Origin: Actinomadura macrotermitis | GTDB taxonomy: Bacteria; Actinomycetota; Actinomycetes; Streptosporangiales; Streptosporangiaceae | Length of the DNA stretch: 64,000 nucleotides | Assembly (NCBI RefSeq): GCF_009604375.1 | Contig: NZ_WEGH01000002.1 | Location: 830,073 to 894,072 of the forward strand | Direction of reading: 5' to 3' | Notes under the pieces: model-generated | Database searches by the model: none | The model's input: only the letters and a program-made list of their open reading frames with translations | What the model was told of the DNA's origin: nothing | Made by a program: the position numbers and the translations under genes | Shown here: piece by piece, positions 51,555 through 59,710 of the stretch | Layout: each line of letters begins with the position of its first letter | How positions within the stretch are numbered: position 1 is the first letter of the stretch

Positions 51555-52535
51555 ATGCAGCTCCCACGCTCCCGAGGTGCCCGACGCCGCCGTGATCGCG
51601 CGGCCGTGCTGGGCCTTTCCCCCGTCCCCCTCGTCACGCCGACCGCCGACCGCCGGCCACCACGGCGGGTCCTGACCGGAACGGTGCTGGACGCCAGTCC
51701 GCATCTGCTCGTCCTGCGCACCCCGGCCGGTGAGCGCCGGGTCGCGATGTCGGGGACCACCTCGGTCTGGCACGGGGGGCGCGCCGACCTCGCCGCGCTG
51801 CGGCCGGGCCGCTCGGCGATCGCGCGGCTGGCCGCCGACGGCCTGGCCGCCGACCGGGTCTGGGTGGAGGCGGCGCGGGTGACCGGCACCATCCTGGCGC
51901 GCGGACGCGACGCGCTGGAGATCGACATGGGCCCGCACAGGGGCCGGGCCCATGTCGATCTCCCGCCCGCCGCGCTCGGGCAGGTGCTGGTGCGCCATCC
52001 GAAACTGGAGCCGGGCTACCTCGCCGACGTCATCTGCGTGCGCACGCCGGACGGGCCGCGCGCGGTGCGGCCCGGCACCTCCCAGCCCGGCCACCGCGCC
52101 GCGCACCCGCCGGGGCCGGCGCGGGGCGCGGCGATCGCCGATCCGGTGCACGGGACGGCCACCTGGTTCGGGGACGCGGTGGCCACGCCGGGTCTCGGCG
52201 CCGCCTACCCGGCCGTCGACGCCGAGGGCGACGCGGGCGGCTGCGCGGACGCCCCGGACGGCTGCGCGGCGCTGCCGCTGCTGTCCCTCGGCAGCGAGAT
52301 CAGGGTGCTCAACCAGTGCACCGGGCATCTGGGGGCGGTGCCGGTCACCGAGTGCGGCTGCGTCGCGGCCCGCTACTGCGACCGCTGCGTCGAGTGCGGG
52401 ACGTCCCCGCGCGGCCGGGTCGCCGAGCTGACGCCCGCCGCGTTCGTCGGCCTCGGCGGGGAGCTGGAGACCGGCTGCTTCAACGCCTTCCTGTTCCACG
52501 GGGCGGGCGGCGGGCAGGAGGCGCGGCCATGGTGA
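51555..52535 (+). CDS. Cys-rich protein paired with a MauE-like gene
   Basis: The 326-residue protein starts at ATG 51555 (GGAG 7 bp upstream; GTG 51540 is an alternative). Residues about 20-165 look like an OB-like/beta region (TGTVLDASPHLLVLRTPAGE; GRDALEIDMGPHRGRAHVDL). The C-terminal third holds about ten Cys residues in TECGCVAARYCDRCVECG and ETGCFNAF. No signal peptide is evident. The Cys pattern suggests disulfide- or metal-linked folding. It overlaps the MauE-like gene by 7 bp, so they act together. The family is not one I can name. Confidence 0.7.
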   Translation: MQLPRSRGARRRRDRAAVLGLSPVPLVTPTADRRPPRRVLTGTVLDASPHLLVLRTPAGERRVAMSGTTSVWHGGRADLAALRPGRSAIARLAADGLAADRVWVEAARVTGTILARGRDALEIDMGPHRGRAHVDLPPAALGQVLVRHPKLEPGYLADVICVRTPDGPRAVRPGTSQPGHRAAHPPGPARGAAIADPVHGTATWFGDAVATPGLGAAYPAVDAEGDAGGCADAPDGCAALPLLSLGSEIRVLNQCTGHLGAVPVTECGCVAARYCDRCVECGTSPRGRVAELTPAAFVGLGGELETGCFNAFLFHGAGGGQEARPW

Positions 52536-53326
52536 CCGTCCTGCAGAACACCCAGGTCCTGCTGCTGTCGGCGGTGCTGCTGTCGGCGGGGCTGGCCAAG
52601 CTGACGATCCGCGAGCGCGCCGCGGCGACGCTGCGGCACGGCCGCCGCACCGGCGTCGGGCTCGGCCTGGCCGAGGGCGCGCTCGGCGCGGCGCTGCTGG
52701 TCAGCTCGCACTCGGCGGTCCGGATCGGCACCACGATGGTGTTCGCCTCCGCGACCTGGGTGGTCGGCGAGCTGCGGTCGCGCCGCGCCGACGTCGGGTG
52801 CGGCTGTTTCGGCGGGCTCAGCGACAGGCCGGTCGACCGCCGCGGCGTGCTGCGCGCGACGCTGCTCACCGGCGCCGCGCTGGTGTCGATCGGCGCCCCG
52901 CACGCCGGGCTGGAGGTGCTGCGGCGGACCCCGGTGCAGGTCGCGGTGCTGCTGGCGGTGGAGCTGGCGCTGTTCGCCGCGCTGTCGCCGGAGCTCGCGG
53001 CGCTGCGCGAGCGGCTGGCCGGCGGGCCCGTCCGCCCGTCCTGCGCGCGGCGCCGCAGCACGCTCGGCGAGTCGCTGGCGAGGCTGCGCGCGAGCGACGC
53101 CTGGCTGGCGTACGAGAACGCCATCGCCAGCGCGGCGCCGCTCGACGTGTGGCGGGAGGGCTGCTGGCGGTTCCTGCTCTACCCGGCGCGGGTGGAGGGG
53201 CGCCCGGCCGGCCTGGTGTTCGCGGTGTCCACCGCCGAACGCGACCGGACGGTGCGGTCCGCGCTGGTCACGGCCGTTCCGGCCGCCGGGGAGGCGCGGG
53301 CCATCGCGAAATCTACCGCTCTCTAG
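52529..53326 (+). CDS. MauE/DoxX-like membrane protein
   Basis: The 265-residue protein has four helices in its first 160 residues (VLLLSAVLLSAGLAKLTIRE; LGLAEGALGAALLVSS; ATWVVGELRSRRADVGCGCF, with the MauE-type CGCFGG motif; VAVLLAVELALFAALSPEL). A soluble C-terminal domain with one Cys follows (WREGCWRFLLYPARVEG). MauE domains take part in electron transfer and disulfide formation on methylamine dehydrogenase. Here no mau genes are present, so it may serve the Cys-rich partner. AGGAGG 7 bp upstream of ATG 52529. The stop codon lies inside a terminator hairpin. Confidence 0.8.
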   Translation: MVTVLQNTQVLLLSAVLLSAGLAKLTIRERAAATLRHGRRTGVGLGLAEGALGAALLVSSHSAVRIGTTMVFASATWVVGELRSRRADVGCGCFGGLSDRPVDRRGVLRATLLTGAALVSIGAPHAGLEVLRRTPVQVAVLLAVELALFAALSPELAALRERLAGGPVRPSCARRRSTLGESLARLRASDAWLAYENAIASAAPLDVWREGCWRFLLYPARVEGRPAGLVFAVSTAERDRTVRSALVTAVPAAGEARAIAKSTAL

Positions 53327-53347
53327 CCTCGACGCTAGAGAGCGGTA
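53314..53347 (+). terminator. Terminator hairpin overlapping the MauE-like stop codon
   Basis: A perfect 13-bp stem, TACCGCTCTCTAG with CTAGAGAGCGGTA, and an 8-nt loop. The TAG stop (53324-53326) is within the first arm. Confidence 0.8.
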
Positions 53348-53380
53348 TATCCGGCCAGAGCGCGGCGGTCATGGCTCTTT

Positions 53381-53416
53381 CTACGCCTCTCTATGGTTCG
53401 CCGTAGAGAGGCGTAG
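53381..53416 (-). terminator. Second hairpin, for the convergent AAA ATPase gene
   Basis: A 13-bp stem, CTACGCCTCTCTA with TAGAGAGGCGTAG, and a 10-nt loop, 43 bp after the ATPase stop on the minus strand. It shares the TAGAGAG core with the neighbouring hairpin. Confidence 0.75.
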
Positions 53417-53459
53417 ATTTTCGCATCGACGGTCGATGCGCCGCTGTGCGCTCCTCGGC

Positions 53460-54809
53460 TCAGGCGGGCTGGGAGCGCAGGAACGTGCCGAAGTGCGGCA
53501 CGGTGAAGGCCACCAGGCCGCGCTCGGCGCTGTAGACGAGCCCCTTCTTGATCAGTCCGTCACGGGCGGGCGAGAGGCTGGAGGGCTTGCGGCCGAGCTC
53601 CTCGGCGACCGCGGCGGTCGGCACCGGGTCGTCGCCGAGCGCCGCCATCGCCCGCATGTAGTCGCGCTCGGCGGGGGTGGCGCGCTCGTAGCGGCTGCCG
53701 AAGAAGCCGACCGCCAGCTCGCTCTCGGCCTCGGGCGCGGCGACCTTGATGTCCTCGGCGGTGATCGGGGTGTCGGGCGCCACGTCCCACACGACCTTGG
53801 CGTAGGCCTGGACGAAGTAGGGGTAGCCGTCGGCCGCGGCGTAGAGGGCGTCCAGGGCCTCGGCGGTGAAGGTGACGCCCTCGCGCTCGGCCGGCGCGAG
53901 CAGCGCCAGGTCGGCCGACTCCCGGTCGAGCCGGTCGATGCGGGCGTAGCGGAACAGCCGCTCGGAGTAGGACTTGCTGGCCGACAGCACCGCGGGCAGG
54001 TGCGGCAGCCCGGCGCCGACGACGATCAGCGGGCCGCCGCTCTGCGACAGCTCGTGGCAGGCGGCGCAGAGGGCCGAGACGTCGTCGGCGGGGATGTCCT
54101 GCATCTCGTCGACGAACAGCGCGATGCCGGCGCCGACGTCGGTGGCGACCGAGGCGGCGTCGCTCAGCAGCTCGGTGAGGTCGATCTCCAGGTCGCCCGA
54201 GTCGGCGCGGCCGCGCGCGGCGGGCACGTCGATGCCGGGCTGCCAGCGGTGCACCCGCGCCTTGCCCTTGGCGTCCTCTTCGGGGCCGGCCTGCGCGAAC
54301 GCCTTCAGCACGCCGAGGAACTGCTCGATGCGGTCGGGGGCGCGGTGCCGCGGCGCCAGCTCGCGCACGGCCATGTGCAGCGCGGCGGCGATCGGGCGGC
54401 GGATCGACTGGTCCGGCCGGGCCTCGATCTTGCCGGTGCCCCACAGCCGCTGGATGGCCATCGAGCGGAAGGTGTTGAGCAGCACGGTCTTGCCGACGCC
54501 GCGCAGCCCGGTGATGATCATGCTGCGCTCGGGACGGCCGCGGGCCACCCGTTCGAGGACGACCTCGAACTGCTTCAGCTCGCGGTCGCGGCCGGCCAGC
54601 TCCGGGGGGCGCTGCCCGGCGCCCGGGGCGTAGGGGTTGCGCACGGGGTCCACGGTCTCGGACTCTATGAGGCGATATAGCTGCGGCCGTAGATTTGCAT
54701 AGAAAGTCCTGCGGCGTGTCGCGTACGGGCTCCGCGCGCGGCAGGGCGCCGCCTCCCGGCCCTGCGCGCCCCCGCGCGCCACCCCGTGCGGGGTGCCCGT
54801 CGCCACCAT
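53460..54809 (-). CDS. AAA ATPase (ORC/Cdc6-like) under an SOS box
   Basis: The 449-residue protein has Walker A MIITGLRGVGKTVLL near 138, Walker B IALFVDEMQDIPADDVSALC near 246, and sensor region PLIVVGAGLPHLP. A C-terminal winged-helix-like domain follows (AALGDDPVPTAAVAEELGRK; DGLIKKGLVYSAERGLVAF). This is the ATP-binding ORC/Cdc6-related ATPase group common in actinobacteria. ATG 54809 has GGGGAGG 5 bp upstream. The alternative GTG 54653 starts right at the conserved domain, so the first 52 residues may be a variable extension. A perfect LexA-type box lies 23-38 bp upstream of ATG 54809, suggesting DNA-damage induction. Confidence 0.82.
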   Translation of the reverse strand: MVATGTPHGVARGGAQGREAAPCRARSPYATRRRTFYANLRPQLYRLIESETVDPVRNPYAPGAGQRPPELAGRDRELKQFEVVLERVARGRPERSMIITGLRGVGKTVLLNTFRSMAIQRLWGTGKIEARPDQSIRRPIAAALHMAVRELAPRHRAPDRIEQFLGVLKAFAQAGPEEDAKGKARVHRWQPGIDVPAARGRADSGDLEIDLTELLSDAASVATDVGAGIALFVDEMQDIPADDVSALCAACHELSQSGGPLIVVGAGLPHLPAVLSASKSYSERLFRYARIDRLDRESADLALLAPAEREGVTFTAEALDALYAAADGYPYFVQAYAKVVWDVAPDTPITAEDIKVAAPEAESELAVGFFGSRYERATPAERDYMRAMAALGDDPVPTAAVAEELGRKPSSLSPARDGLIKKGLVYSAERGLVAFTVPHFGTFLRSQPA

Positions 54810-54831
54810 GCCGCCTCCCCAGGCGCACACG

Positions 54832-54861
54832 TCGAACCTGTGTTCGACTATTCGAACACAG
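54832..54861. promoter_or_regulatory. SOS (LexA) box upstream of the AAA ATPase
   Basis: TCGAAC-CTGT-GTTCGA (54832-54847) is an exact match to the actinobacterial SOS box TCGAAC-N4-GTTCGA. A further half-site TCGAAC (54852-54857) follows, making an overlapping 24-bp palindrome at 54838-54861. It sits 23 bp upstream of ATG 54809. Confidence 0.8.
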
Positions 54862-54948
54862 TAGCGCATGCCCCCGCGCCCGTCACCCGGATCCCGTAAA
54901 GAACCGGCCATGGCGCGGGCCATGGCCGGTTCGCGGCGAACGTGCAGG

Positions 54949-55929
54949 TCAGAGCGTTTCGCCGGGGTGCACGTGCGGGACGCGCTCGGCGGGGACGACG
55001 CCCATCCGGCCCGCCTGGAAGTCCTCGAACGCCTGCTGGAGCTCGGCGCGGCTGTTCATCACGAACGGCCCGTAGTGCGCCATCGGCTCGCGGATCGGCC
55101 GCCCGCCCAGCAGGACCACCTCGAAGTTCTCACTGCGGGAGTCCTGGCTCTCGGCGGCGCGAATGGTGAGCGCGTCGCCGTCGCCGAAGACGACCGACTG
55201 CCCCATGCCGAACGGCCGCCGCTCCTCGCCGGCGAAGCCCTGTCCCGCCAGGCCGTAGGCGAGCGCGTTGAAGTCCGCCCGCCAGGGCAGCGTGATCTCG
55301 GCGCCGGGGCTCACCGAGGCGTGGATCATCGTGATCGGGGTGTAGGTGGCGCCCGGCCCCTCGTGGCCGTCCAGCTCACCGGCGATGACCCGCAGGAGCG
55401 CGCCGCCGTCACCGGTCGTCAGCAGCTTGACGCCGCTGCCGCGGATGTCCTGGTAGCGCGGGTCGGCCATCTTGTCCTTGGCGGGCAGGTTGACCCACAG
55501 CTGCAGGCCGTGGAAGAGGCCGCCGGACATGACCAGCTCCTCGGGCGGGGTCTCGATGTGCAGAAGGCCCGAGCCCGCGGTCATCCACTGGGTGTCGCCG
55601 TTGGTGATGACGCCGCCGCCGCCGTGGGAGTCCTGGTGCACGAAGGTGCCGTCGATGATGTAGGTCACGGTCTCGAAGCCGCGGTGCGGGTGCCAGGGGG
55701 TGCCCTTCGGCTCCCCGGCTCGATAATCCACCTCGCCCATCTGGTCCATCATGATGAACGGGTCCAGGTCGCGGTAGTTGAGGCCGGCGAACGCGCGCCG
55801 CACCGGGAAGCCCTCGCCCTCGAAGCCGGCGGGGGCCGTCACCACGCGCAGGGCGCGGCGGGCCCGAGCGGTCACCGAAGCGGTGACCCGGGGAAGGACG
55901 AGCGGGTTCGCCACCGTCACGGCAGGCAT
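54949..55929 (-). CDS. Pirin-family cupin protein
   Basis: The 326-residue pirin has the iron-site motif TPWHPHRGFETVTYIIDGTF (two His) and DSHGGGGVITNGDTQWMTAG, then GSGLLHIETP with the third His and the Glu. The C-terminal cupin half carries MIHASVSPGAEITLPW. Pirins are mononuclear iron proteins, several with quercetinase activity or redox-sensor roles. ATG 55929 follows GGAG. It is divergent from a MarR regulator; two related operator palindromes lie in the 160-bp gap. Confidence 0.92.
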   Translation of the reverse strand: MPAVTVANPLVLPRVTASVTARARRALRVVTAPAGFEGEGFPVRRAFAGLNYRDLDPFIMMDQMGEVDYRAGEPKGTPWHPHRGFETVTYIIDGTFVHQDSHGGGGVITNGDTQWMTAGSGLLHIETPPEELVMSGGLFHGLQLWVNLPAKDKMADPRYQDIRGSGVKLLTTGDGGALLRVIAGELDGHEGPGATYTPITMIHASVSPGAEITLPWRADFNALAYGLAGQGFAGEERRPFGMGQSVVFGDGDALTIRAAESQDSRSENFEVVLLGGRPIREPMAHYGPFVMNSRAELQQAFEDFQAGRMGVVPAERVPHVHPGETL

Positions 55930-55992
55930 GGGATCTCCTCACATCGGTGCCGCTCCGCCCTGGGTGGTGGAGCGCGGCACCCGGCACAACCT

Positions 55993-56008
55993 GATTGAAA
56001 TTTAAACT
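55993..56008. promoter_or_regulatory. MarR operator copy near pirin start
   Basis: GATTGAAATTTAAACT resembles the perfect site 60 bp away (AGTTGAAAGTTCAACT): same 16-bp length, 11 of 16 positions identical. Confidence 0.55.
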
Positions 56009-56052
56009 ATTCCCGGGGGCGGCGGCGGATCCGGCGGGATGTCCCTCTTGGT

Positions 56053-56068
56053 AGTTGAAAGTTCAACT
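56053..56068. promoter_or_regulatory. MarR operator near marR start
   Basis: AGTTGAA-AG-TTCAACT is a perfect 7+2+7 palindrome. A TATACT -10 follows at 56075-56080, and the marR start is at 56088. The gap is too short for a normal leader, suggesting nearly leaderless transcription. Confidence 0.75.
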
Positions 56069-56087
56069 TTCGCTTATACTGGCGGAC

Positions 56088-56564
56088 ATGAGCGAACCGC
56101 GCTGGCTAGACGCCGCCCAGCAACGCGACTGGCGCTCCTTCGTCGACGGCAGCCTCCGCCTCACCGAGGTCATGGAGCGCGACCTGAAGTCCCGGCACGG
56201 CCTGTCGATGTCGGAGTACGAGATCCTCGTCCGGCTGTCGGAGGCGCCCGAGCGGCGGCTGCGCATGGCCGAGCTGGCCGAGCACGCCAGCCAGTCGCGC
56301 AGCCGGCTGTCGCACACCTGCTCGCGGCTGGAGTCCAAGGGCCTGGTCTTCCGCGGCGGCTGCCCCAAGGACAAGCGCGGCGTGTACGCCCACCTCACCG
56401 ACGAGGGCTTCGCCGCGCTGGACCGGGCCGCCCGCGACCACGTGGAGACCGTCCGCGACTTCTTCATCGACCTGATCGACCCCGCCGACCTGGCCGCCGT
56501 CGGCCGCGCCTTCCGCGCCGTCGCCGAGCGCATCGACGCGGCGGGCCGGGACGCCTCCTGCTGA
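56088..56564 (+). CDS. MarR-family transcriptional regulator
   Basis: The 158-residue regulator is a winged-HTH protein with SLRLTEVMERDLKSRHGLSM, SEYEILVRLSEAPERRLRMA, the recognition helix SQSRSRLSHTCSRLESKGLV and wing CPKDKRGVYAHLTDEG. The single Cys in GGCPKDKR is near the wing, and a terminal ASC Cys is present; redox sensing as in OhrR is possible but not supported by position. It faces away from pirin and probably represses both genes through the TTGAA-type palindromes. Confidence 0.92.
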   Translation: MSEPRWLDAAQQRDWRSFVDGSLRLTEVMERDLKSRHGLSMSEYEILVRLSEAPERRLRMAELAEHASQSRSRLSHTCSRLESKGLVFRGGCPKDKRGVYAHLTDEGFAALDRAARDHVETVRDFFIDLIDPADLAAVGRAFRAVAERIDAAGRDASC

Positions 56565-56589
56565 CCCGCGCGGGCCGCGGGCGGGCGGA

Positions 56590-57003
56590 TCACGGGCCGA
56601 GCCCGGTGAGGAACCCGACCGAGACCAGCGTCAGGAACAGCCAGCAGGCCATCATCCCGTAGCCGAACGGCCGCCACCTCCCGCCGACCTTCCCGGCGAG
56701 CAGGCCGCCGAGGCCGAACGCCAGCACCAGCAGCGTCACCATCTGCGGCGTCGTGCTCGGGCGGCTGCTCATCATCAGCGGCGCCCACATCATCACCGCG
56801 TCCACGAACAGGAACGTCGCGAAGCCCGCCGCGCCCGCGGACAGGTCCCGGGCGGCCGGCAGGCGGACCGGCTCCCGGGGGAGCCGCAGCCGCGGGCCCG
56901 CCTCGGGCGCCTCGCGCTCGACCCGGGCGGCCACCGCGAAGATCTCGTCCTCGAGGCTGTGGCCGTCCTGTCCCTGGCGGTCCTTCCCCTGCGGGTCGGC
57001 CAT
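56590..57003 (-). CDS. Small membrane protein, 137 residues
   Basis: The start MADPQGKDRQGQDGHSLEDE is hydrophilic. Three hydrophobic segments follow: DLSAGAAGFATFLFVDAVMM, TLLVLAFGLGGLLAGKVGG and MMACWLFLTLVSVGFLTGLG. No family recognised. ATG 57003 has GGGAGCCGGC upstream. It ends convergent with marR, 26 bp away. Confidence 0.7.
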   Translation of the reverse strand: MADPQGKDRQGQDGHSLEDEIFAVAARVEREAPEAGPRLRLPREPVRLPAARDLSAGAAGFATFLFVDAVMMWAPLMMSSRPSTTPQMVTLLVLAFGLGGLLAGKVGGRWRPFGYGMMACWLFLTLVSVGFLTGLGP

Positions 57004-57120
57004 GCCGGCTCCCTCTGACCGGGGTCGCTGATCGGCGCGTCCCGCGGGACGCGCCCCCCAACGCACCGTAGCGAATACCCGGTCCGACGCGAAGCCGGAC
57101 GGGCGTGTCATCCTGCTGGT

Positions 57121-57858
57121 ATGCCTGTCGACATGCTGGTCAGCCGCTCGCTGGGGGTCGCGGCGATCGGCGTCGCGCTGTCGCTCGCGGCCGGATGCGG
57201 CCAGGGCGGCGACGACGGCGGCGCGAAGAGGACCGCGACCCCGCCGACCGTCGCCTCGTCCACCGCCACGCCCGTCCCGACCGCGCCGCCGCGCTTCCAG
57301 GCGCAGGTGAAGCCCGTGACCGCGCAGCTGCTGAAGCACTCCTGGCGCAAGGGCTGCCCCGTCCCGCTGGCGGATCTGCGGGTGATCGAGATGCCGTACT
57401 GGGGCATGGACGGCAAGGCGCACACGGGCGGGCGGCTCGTGGTGAACGCCGAGGCCACCGGCCCGCTGACCAAGGTCTTCGGCAAGCTCTACGCCCTGCG
57501 CTACCCGATCCGCCGGATGGAGCCGGTCGACGCCTACAAGGGCAGCGACTACGACTCGATCGAGGCCGACAACACCTCGGCCTTCAACTGCCGCGCGGTG
57601 ACCGGCGGGACCGGCTGGTCGCGGCACTCCTACGGCCTGGCCGTCGACGTCAACCCGTGCGAGAACCCCTACGTCGACTCCGACGGCCACATCGACCACA
57701 AGGACTGCGTGAAGTTCGGCGACCGCAAGCGCCGCGATCCCGGGGTGATCCACGCGGGGGACAAGGTCGTCAAGGCGTTCGCCGGCATCGGCTGGGGCTG
57801 GGGCGGCGACTGGAACGGCATCAAGGACTATCAGCACTTCTCCAGCTCAGGCCGCTGA
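57121..57858 (+). CDS. M15-family peptidase lipoprotein (D-Ala-D-Ala carboxypeptidase-like)
   Basis: The 245-residue lipoprotein has a signal peptide with lipobox LSLAAGC (Cys near 24) and a Thr/Pro-rich linker. The M15 domain carries the zinc ligands in SRHSYGLAVDVNP (HxxxxxxD) and a third His in KDYQHFS, with DSDGHIDHKDC between. This is the VanY/M15 metallopeptidase fold acting on peptidoglycan outside the membrane. The start at 57121 has no strong ribosome binding site; ATG 57133 is an alternative. It is convergent with a 56-residue membrane protein gene. Confidence 0.88.
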   Translation: MPVDMLVSRSLGVAAIGVALSLAAGCGQGGDDGGAKRTATPPTVASSTATPVPTAPPRFQAQVKPVTAQLLKHSWRKGCPVPLADLRVIEMPYWGMDGKAHTGGRLVVNAEATGPLTKVFGKLYALRYPIRRMEPVDAYKGSDYDSIEADNTSAFNCRAVTGGTGWSRHSYGLAVDVNPCENPYVDSDGHIDHKDCVKFGDRKRRDPGVIHAGDKVVKAFAGIGWGWGGDWNGIKDYQHFSSSGR

Positions 57859-57867
57859 GGCCACGGG

Positions 57868-58038
57868 TCAGAGCATCATCAGCACGACGGCCGCCACGAC
57901 CGCGACGAGGGCGACGGCGGCGATCACGCCGACGATGAGGCCGGTGTTGGCGCCGCCGGTCTTCTCCGGCTGGCCCTGGTTGGCGAACGCCCGGAACTGG
58001 TGGGTGGTACCGGCCGGATCCTGGGGAGTCTCAGACAT
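57868..58038 (-). CDS. 56-residue single-pass membrane protein
   Basis: The peptide has a hydrophilic N-terminus (MSETPQDPAGTTHQFRAFAN) and one C-terminal helix (TGLIVGVIAAVALVAVVAAV). Start ATG 58038 is supported by strand-specific codon usage. It ends 10 bp from the M15 peptidase stop. Function unknown. Confidence 0.55.
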   Translation of the reverse strand: MSETPQDPAGTTHQFRAFANQGQPEKTGGANTGLIVGVIAAVALVAVVAAVVLMML

Positions 58039-58232
58039 GCCGATGACTGTAACGGACAACTTCGCCGTGGATAGTGCCGTTTCTGCCGGAAATGTGAAGA
58101 TCATTCGACGGTGACGGTCACACGGAGTGACCGTTACCCGTTCGCAAACCCGGGTTCCATTGCCCGTCCCCGGCCCGTTGTGCTCCTATGGCGGTCCTCA
58201 GGCGACACCCCTCAACCACCGGTGGAGCGGCC

Positions 58233-59066
58233 ATGGCCAACACCGTCCTCGTCCGACGCGCGTGCACCGTCCTGGTCTCCGGTGCCGCCGTCCTCGCCCT
58301 GTCCGCCGCGCCCGGCACCGCCGCCCCCGGCGAGGGCTACGTGCGGCTGGCGCACCTGTCCCCGGACACCCCGGCCGTGGACGTGTACCTGTACACCGCG
58401 GGCAAGAAGACGCCCCGGCTCGTCCTGCGGCACGTGGGCTACGGGGTGCTCTCCCCCTACCAGCGGCTCGGCGGCGGCAGGTACACCGTCGCGATGCGCC
58501 CGGCGGACGCGCCCGCCTCGTCCAAGCCCGTGCTGTCCACGAACGTGCGGGTACGCGGCGGCGCCTCCTACACCGTCGCGGGGATGGGGCCCTACAAGGG
58601 CATCAAGCTGGACGTCCTCGACGACACCGTCGACCTGCCCGCCGGGCGGGCCGGCCTGCGGCTCATCGCGGCGTCGCTGAAGCAGCCCGGCCTGAAGGTG
58701 ACGGCGGGCGGCACGGACATCGCCCCCGGGCTGCGTTTCGGCACCGCCACGCCGTACCGGGAGATGGCGCCGGGCGCGCTGAAGGTCCGCGCCACGGGCG
58801 CGAAGGACGCCGCGGTGTCCGCCAAGGTCGCGCTGACGGCCGGTTCGGCGCACACGGTCATCGTGCTGGACGGCCCGAAGGGGCTGCGGCTGCTCGACCT
58901 GCGCGACGTCGGGCGCGGCGCCGTCCCGCCGCCGCGCGGGGGCGTGGACACCGGTCTCGGCGGCATGGCCGGGAACGGCTCTCCCTCCCCATGGTGGCCG
59001 GCCGCTCTGGCGGCGCCGTTCGCCCTCGCGGCCGTTGCTCTGCTCCGCCGCCGCCGCACGAGGTGA
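58233..59066 (+). CDS. DUF4397-domain exported protein, sortase substrate candidate
   Basis: The 277-residue protein has a signal peptide (MANTVLVRRACTVLVSGAAV LALSAAPG), then two DUF4397 repeats (YVRLAHLSPDTPAVDVYLYT; YTVAGMGPYKGIKLDVLDDT; LRFGTATPYREMAPGALKV). The end has a Gly/Pro-rich spacer, a hydrophobic segment (WWPAALAAPFALAAVALL) and RRRRTR, the layout of a cell-wall sorting signal, although no LPXTG is visible. GGTGGAG precedes ATG 58233. The class F sortase gene overlaps its stop (GTGA). Confidence 0.85.
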   Translation: MANTVLVRRACTVLVSGAAVLALSAAPGTAAPGEGYVRLAHLSPDTPAVDVYLYTAGKKTPRLVLRHVGYGVLSPYQRLGGGRYTVAMRPADAPASSKPVLSTNVRVRGGASYTVAGMGPYKGIKLDVLDDTVDLPAGRAGLRLIAASLKQPGLKVTAGGTDIAPGLRFGTATPYREMAPGALKVRATGAKDAAVSAKVALTAGSAHTVIVLDGPKGLRLLDLRDVGRGAVPPPRGGVDTGLGGMAGNGSPSPWWPAALAAPFALAAVALLRRRRTR

Positions 59067-59656
59067 CCCACCATCCGCAGAAAGCCGTCCTCGCCGTGTG
59101 CGCGCTCGTCCTGAGCGCATGCACCTCCCAGGCCGGGCCCGCTGTGACGCCTTCCAACTGGAAAGCGGCGCCTGGCCAGGTCGCGGTGCCGTCGAGCGCG
59201 CGCGCTGCGGCACGGCTGGACGAGCCGGTACGGCTGAGCATTCCCTCACTCGACGTCCAGACCGAACTGGAGCGCCTGGCCACCGGCGCGGACGGCGTGC
59301 TCGGCACACCGCGCGACCCCGCCAAGGCGGGCTGGTACGCGGCCGGGGTGCGGCCCGGCGACCAGGGCCCCGCGGTGATCGCCGGGCACGTGGACTCGCG
59401 GACCGGCCCCGCCGTCTTCGCCCGGCTGCGCGAGCTGCGGCGCGGCGCCGAGGTGCTCGTCGCCGACGCGCGGGGCCGGACCGCCCGGTTCACCGTGGAC
59501 GAGGTGCGCGTGCACGCCAAGGCGGCCTTCCCCACCGCCGAGGTCTACGGGCCGACGCCCGACGCCCAGCTCCGGCTGATCACCTGCGGCGGGGCCTTCG
59601 ACCGGGCCCGCGGCCACTACCGCGACAACGTCATCGTCTATGCCACCAGGACCTGA
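59063..59656 (+). CDS. Class F sortase
   Basis: The 197-residue protein begins GTG 59063, overlapping the DUF4397 stop (GTGA). An N-terminal export/lipoprotein-like signal (AVLAVCALVLSACTS) is followed by the sortase domain. The catalytic His is in IAGHVDSRTGP, Cys in LITCGGAFDRARG and Arg in HYRDNVIVYA. LSIPSLDVQTELERLAT and GWYAAGVRPGDQGPAV are family blocks. Class F sortases are actinobacterial; linkage suggests the DUF4397 protein is its substrate or partner. Confidence 0.93.
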   Translation: MTHHPQKAVLAVCALVLSACTSQAGPAVTPSNWKAAPGQVAVPSSARAAARLDEPVRLSIPSLDVQTELERLATGADGVLGTPRDPAKAGWYAAGVRPGDQGPAVIAGHVDSRTGPAVFARLRELRRGAEVLVADARGRTARFTVDEVRVHAKAAFPTAEVYGPTPDAQLRLITCGGAFDRARGHYRDNVIVYATRT

Positions 59657-59710
59657 CCGGTGCCCTCGCGAGCCCTCTTTTCCCTCATAACTAACCGATA
59701 CTGTTAAATC

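Noticed and set aside
53314-53416. The two hairpins as a mobile-element inverted repeat pair
   Set aside because: Each is a self-contained stem-loop at a convergent gene end, with no transposase between; terminators explain them better.
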